Shown: positions 59,871-64,000 of the stretch, piece after piece
How positions within the stretch are numbered: position 1 is the stretch's first letter
Layout of the letters: each line of letters opens with the position of its first letter
Assembly (NCBI RefSeq): GCF_964340395.1
Contig: NC_135549.1
Span: 27,141,095-27,205,094, forward strand
From: Glandiceps talaboti
Lineage: Eukaryota; Hemichordata; Enteropneusta; Spengelidae
Length of the DNA stretch: 64,000 nucleotides
Direction: 5' to 3'
Translations under genes and position numbers: made by a program
Notes under the pieces: generated by a model
Seen by the model: only the letters and a program-made list of their open reading frames with translations
Told to the model about the DNA's origin: nothing
The model's database searches: none

Positions 59871-61106
59871 ATGGCGGCCATTTGTGTGCGTCTCTCGATT
59901 ATTGCACTGTTAATTGTAAGTGTGGAGGGGGCTGGAATATGCGATACAGACCCTGCAACCAACCCCTTTCAGTCATATACCGAGGAGTTTGCTGATATAC
60001 TTGGTGAGTCTCCAAAATTGGAACTATTATACGAGTCGTTAAATGAACCTGCCGAATTTCACGAGGGTCCTGTTTACTTTTCGGATGACCTCGATGGCTT
60101 CCTACTCTACACGAACCAGCCGTCTGCCGATTATACCGACCCTGACACCGAACCGCAAATCGCCATCAAACGTTATGACATCGCTTCGAATACCGTCTCG
60201 GTCTTTCGAAATACGTCCAGTGCTAATATGCCAAACGGACAAACAAAAGACTCGAATGGCCATTTACTGACATGTGAGCAGGGATTCCGCTCGACACCCG
60301 CTAGGATTACACGTACTAATATTGCAACGGGTGAGAGCGAAGTGATTGTTGATTCGTACTACGGACGATTACTAAATTCCCTCAACGACGTAGTGGTCAA
60401 AAGTGACGGCACGATTTGGTTTACAGATCCATCATACGGTTACGTGCAGGGTTTCAAAGACGCACCGGAGCTAGGTACCTTTATTTATCGCTACGACCCA
60501 GACGGTACAGATCCGAAATTGACAGTAGTGGCAGACGATTTCAAAAAACCAAACGGTCTGGTCTTTTCACCAGACGAGAAGTTTCTGTATGTTAGTGACA
60601 GTGGCGCTGTCGAGGGTGACGGAAATTACAATGTCGATTTCCCTCACCATATTCGCCGTCTTGAAGTCCACGACGGGAGATATCTTAGAAACAACCAACT
60701 TTTAGCGGTGACATTGGAATGTGTCAACACGGCTGAGGGCCAGCTTCCAGGTATTCCTGATGGCATAAAGGTTGACATCTGCGGAAATCTATACGTTGGT
60801 TCTGGTGATGGAGTGGAAGTTTTCACACCCGATGGTTTACCTATGGGGAAGATTCTGCTTGGAAGAGGGGCACCTAATCTGGTGTTTGGTGGAGAGTACG
60901 GCAATGAACTTTACATGTTGGCTGATGCAGCGCTTTACAGAGTAAAACTTAACATACAGGGAGTGGAGTTTTCTGGTTTTACTCCAGAGGATGGTACGTC
61001 TGTAGAGTTGATTAAGAAAGACCAGTGCAACACCAGTAATGCAGCTTTATTCCAAGTGAATATCGCCACACTTGTCGCGTTCTCTTTTCTCAATTTTCTA
61101 AATTAA
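59871..61106 (+). CDS. Secreted SMP-30/gluconolactonase-like beta-propeller protein, intronless
   Basis: Single-exon 411 aa frame with a good start context (CAACATGGCGG). Residues 1-22 form a signal peptide (hydrophobic LSIIALLIVSVEGAG). The body has family marks of the SMP-30/gluconolactonase/LRE propeller: FHEGPVYFSDD (likely metal-ligand Glu), LNDVVVKSDGTIWFTDPSYG, KKPNGLVFSPDEKFLYVSDSG (Asn and Asp positions that bind metal in the family) and GIPDGIKVDICGNLYVG. Family enzymes hydrolyse lactones or related esters with a divalent metal; the substrate here is unknown. The C-terminus ends in a roughly 17-residue hydrophobic tail after NTSNAA, compatible with a GPI anchor. Lack of introns in an intron-rich genome suggests a retrocopy or transferred gene; neither is shown. 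Confidence 0.88.
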   Translation: MAAICVRLSIIALLIVSVEGAGICDTDPATNPFQSYTEEFADILGESPKLELLYESLNEPAEFHEGPVYFSDDLDGFLLYTNQPSADYTDPDTEPQIAIKRYDIASNTVSVFRNTSSANMPNGQTKDSNGHLLTCEQGFRSTPARITRTNIATGESEVIVDSYYGRLLNSLNDVVVKSDGTIWFTDPSYGYVQGFKDAPELGTFIYRYDPDGTDPKLTVVADDFKKPNGLVFSPDEKFLYVSDSGAVEGDGNYNVDFPHHIRRLEVHDGRYLRNNQLLAVTLECVNTAEGQLPGIPDGIKVDICGNLYVGSGDGVEVFTPDGLPMGKILLGRGAPNLVFGGEYGNELYMLADAALYRVKLNIQGVEFSGFTPEDGTSVELIKKDQCNTSNAALFQVNIATLVAFSFLNFLN

Positions 61107-61747
61107 ACTTGACATACAATAGACAAGATTTCCGCGTATTTTATGCAACACGCAACAAGCAATCTTTAGCTGGTGGACGGGTATTCCATTCGTTCGGGAA
61201 GGACACAGACAAGAATCAAGTCATTGCAAATCATTTTGCCAAGAGTCCATTGTCGACGCTGATTAACCCAGAACAAATCACAGTGAGCAGCTCTTATAGC
61301 GATTTTATTATAATGTGTCTTGTCATGTTTTTAACAACTTACACCAATGCATGCGGGCATTGCATCAATGGATGCGGTGTTTGTGGTTGTTGTCATTTTG
61401 GAGAAAAAAAATTGTCACTTGAAGTGCGGGGGGGGTCACGTTGGGAAATGACAAAATAAGTGTCATTTGGTGCCGTAAAATGGCTCCTGAACAACTGTAC
61501 TTTGTTAAGATTCTCTACGATAATTTTAGAAAACCCATGTTCAAATCCAAAACACCACCCCCCCCCCCCAGTCGGTTAAAAATGTTGGGCCCTAAGTCTT
61601 GCCAATTTTAGCTGAATATATGTATGTTCTACTATAGTTGGGAAATGGGGCAGCAATTTTTATTTTTACTTTTATTAATTAAATGACACCGACTTCCAGC
61701 AGGGTAAAAATAAAACAGCTATTGTCTGGTGAAGTGGCACCAGTCAC
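61107..61747. other. Downstream flank of the SMP-30 gene
   Basis: No further gene that I can support; there is a candidate AATAAA near 61,709 and a poly-C run near 61,558-61,568. The 116-codon frame starting at 61,109 looks like chance. Confidence 0.4.
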
Positions 61748-61757
61748 AGATTAGCAC

Positions 61758-61993
61758 AATCTGATTAAAATCCGATGTAGATGTCGGCTAATCGTGCATT
61801 TCTATCTTACCATCGTTATTTAGCTTGAATTGACCTTCGTAGTACATGTTTACATTTTTTAGCCTGATCGTAGAGGAGGCGATCAGGCTAAAAAATGTAA
61901 ACATGTACTACGAAGGTCTATTCAAGCTAAATAACGATGGTAAGATAGAAATGCACGATTAGCCGACATCTACATCGGATTTTAATCAGATTG
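61758..61993. mobile_element. 236 bp foldback hairpin element with 10 bp target duplication
   Basis: The arms 61,758-61,870 and 61,880-61,992 are reverse complements over 113 bp with about one mismatch and a 9-base loop. The direct repeat AGATTAGCAC flanks it exactly (61,748-61,757 and 61,994-62,003). The near-perfect arms imply recent insertion or arm homogenisation. A 9-10 bp target duplication is the size usual for Mutator-like elements; the family is otherwise unknown. Confidence 0.8.
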
Positions 61994-62003
61994 AGATTAG
62001 CAC

Positions 62004-64000
62004 TGCCCGTTGTTGCTAGATTGGGTTTAACTTTAAGCGCGAAGATTCGATTATGGTCCCAGTTTACGGACTGAGCTACTGCTATTTAAACTAAAATTTA
62101 AATAATTTTGTCCCATATATTCGGCTTGAGTTGTATTTATTTCATAGTAGTTGATATCCCTATCTGTGTTATAATTATGCAACAGGTTGGGGTCAACTAA
62201 ATACATCTAGAGTAAAGGTCAACTACTACATGTAGTGTAAGATTAGTACTCTTAGGGAATGGTCAGTGTGCTTGCCGGTTGGAGGGGGGGGGCTGTTGCG
62301 GCTAATTTGTTGCGGTAAAACACAACCGTTCTTGAAAACTTTTTTTATTCTCCACATCACACAATCAAAAACACTCTTCCGCCCCGTACGAACACTTGGG
62401 AAACAGGACGCCCTCCTTTCACAACCTACTTCAAAGTTACAAAAATAAGGTTATCGCCCATCCCACTTTGTTCTAAATTTTAAAAAACGGTGACGGCCCC
62501 TATACCCCCCCCCCCCTTTGACTGGAGAAACTGACCGGTCCATAACAATCTGAACCTATGTTCTACCTGTTCCTTTAGTCAGGGATGTATTAGTGAATGT
62601 TTTTGTTTTTGTTATATTAAGTCTAGGAATGTTGAAAGACAATATTAGCTCTGGAATCCACCGCCAGTACATGTGTTACGAGTCACAGACCTAAAATATA
62701 TTCATTCAGGATATTTTGGTAAATTTCACTTGAAGTCAAAAAAGCATTTAACTTTGTACATACAGTGACATTCCGTTATGTAACAACATAGGTCTTCGAG
62801 ATCTCAAAATTGGGTACTAGTATTTCGGAATAGTTAGTACCAGGTACGATTGAACTGTATACAATACAATATATACAAATAAGATTATAATATTACACAA
62901 CTATTTTGATAGTCTTTGAGATATGAACTTTTATTACTAATCTGGAGAAGGTGATTTGATATTGAATCTCGGAATCTCTAAGACTTAAGAATACGTCATA
63001 CTCTAAGAATAGGGATTTATGCAAGACTTGAAATGTATTGAAGTAGGGTTTTTGGCCTATAATAGGAAGGACGGAGGCGGAGATTGATCACGGAATAAAA
63101 TCAACCAAGTGGTTAGCTTGGCGTTCGTTGAACCAGATAGGTACGATTCGTTGTGGGTTTTATTTAACACACAGTCCAAGACGGCACGGCACCTCGTAGA
63201 AGAGTTGGTTTGAAAAGAAACTAGTTGGCCGGCTAATTCAACGTTATAGTCTTAAATTGAACAGACTGACGATTGGAACAGCAGTGCGAGTGATCTAGTG
63301 AGTACTTCCCCGTTTGAACATTAAATACCGATAAACTGCACAGTAAACCGGTCATCAATATTTCACGTGCAATATTACGACAATCACAGAGTGCGCCATT
63401 TCCAACATGCTGAAATCGAGGCTGTCGACATAAACGGAACTTTGCTAATTTGTTGGCGCCTTTGTGTAAAAATTTCGTATGTTAATTAGAATGATTATAA
63501 TCATTAACATTTCAAATAAATAATAGAGAATAATCATGGCGCAATATTGGTGTCAGATAGAGTGAACGTTACTAAAATCGCATCTTTGGCGCTCAATTTT
63601 CTCATAATTACACGAACTATGTAAAAAAATGAAATAAAACTAAAAAGCAAAAAAAAAAGCTACTGTTGACTGTCAAGATGAAAACCTTTCAGCTACAACG
63701 CCCAGTAACTGAGATATGAGAACGGGCTGAGATAAGAGTGTGTAACACAACTTGAGGGCGCCCTATCAATAGCGACCTCGTCAGAGTCGTGGCCTCATTA
63801 TTTGTTGCGGATATTGAACAAAGTTCTTGTTATTGAACTGCAACATACCGTAAACCTGGAAATTGTCACCAAAGACTTATTTTCACTTAGTTTGCTAGAA
63901 AAAGAAAATTGCAAAAAATAAGTAGTGACTAAACATCTTATATAAACACAATGTACCATTCTGGTAAAAATTAGTCTTTGAGAACTAACTGAGGATTGTA
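62004..64000. other. Intergenic stretch at the right end
   Basis: No gene, RNA gene or repeat that I can support beyond two poly-G/poly-C runs (near 62,284 and 62,505). Confidence 0.4.

Noticed and set aside
60644-60904. Minus-strand frame inside the SMP-30 gene
   Set aside because: Antisense shadow of a clear 411 aa gene.

Overview
The window is animal nuclear DNA: AT-rich, with sparse genes, kilobase-scale GT-AG introns, many microsatellites, long poly-G/poly-C runs, SINE-like and foldback elements, and homeobox genes of the PRD class (intron between homeodomain residues 46 and 47). A marine invertebrate is likely. The HESX/ANF-like gene and the repeat style make an invertebrate deuterostome (hemichordate or lancelet type) plausible, but I cannot fix the species from sequence alone.

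Layout. (1) 1-15,609: a tandem array of a roughly 12.3-12.9 kb unit. Each unit carries a divergent, head-to-head pair of rapidly evolving homeobox genes that I call A and B. Here: A1 (minus, decayed, 1,544-5,056), B1 (plus, intact, 8,449-12,345) and A4 (minus, only the 3' half of the last exon, 14,876-15,609). (2) 15,610-36,724: non-array sequence with an imperfect palindromic element, a 2 kb minisatellite, several inverted-repeat elements and one complete three-exon HESX/ANF-like homeobox gene (plus, 25,077-32,567). (3) 36,725-59,237: the same array in opposite orientation: B2 (minus, intact), A2 (plus, intact), B3 (minus, intact), A3 (plus, broken, only the 5' part of the last exon). (4) 59,238-64,000: an intronless secreted SMP-30/gluconolactonase-like gene (59,871-61,106) and otherwise non-coding DNA, including a near-perfect 236 bp foldback element with a 10 bp target duplication.

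How the parts fit. The A and B genes and the HESX/ANF-like gene share the same three-exon plan: a short first exon ending in phase 1, a second exon ending at homeodomain residue 46 in phase 0, and a third exon with helix 3 and the tail. The HESX/ANF-like gene has a clear N-terminal eh1 (Groucho-binding) motif; A and B carry degenerate versions at the equivalent exon position. The simplest reading is that A and B are fast-evolving duplicates of an ANF/HESX-type gene that became a divergent pair and then amplified as a pair. All three B copies are intact, while only one of the A copies is.

The two array arms end inside the same part of A exon 3, with complementary halves. Re-inverting 15,610-59,237 would put all units in one orientation and bring the halves of A back together. 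I therefore infer a roughly 43.6 kb inversion that split one A gene. The exact scar has a small overlap and one 15 bp indel that the simple model does not explain.
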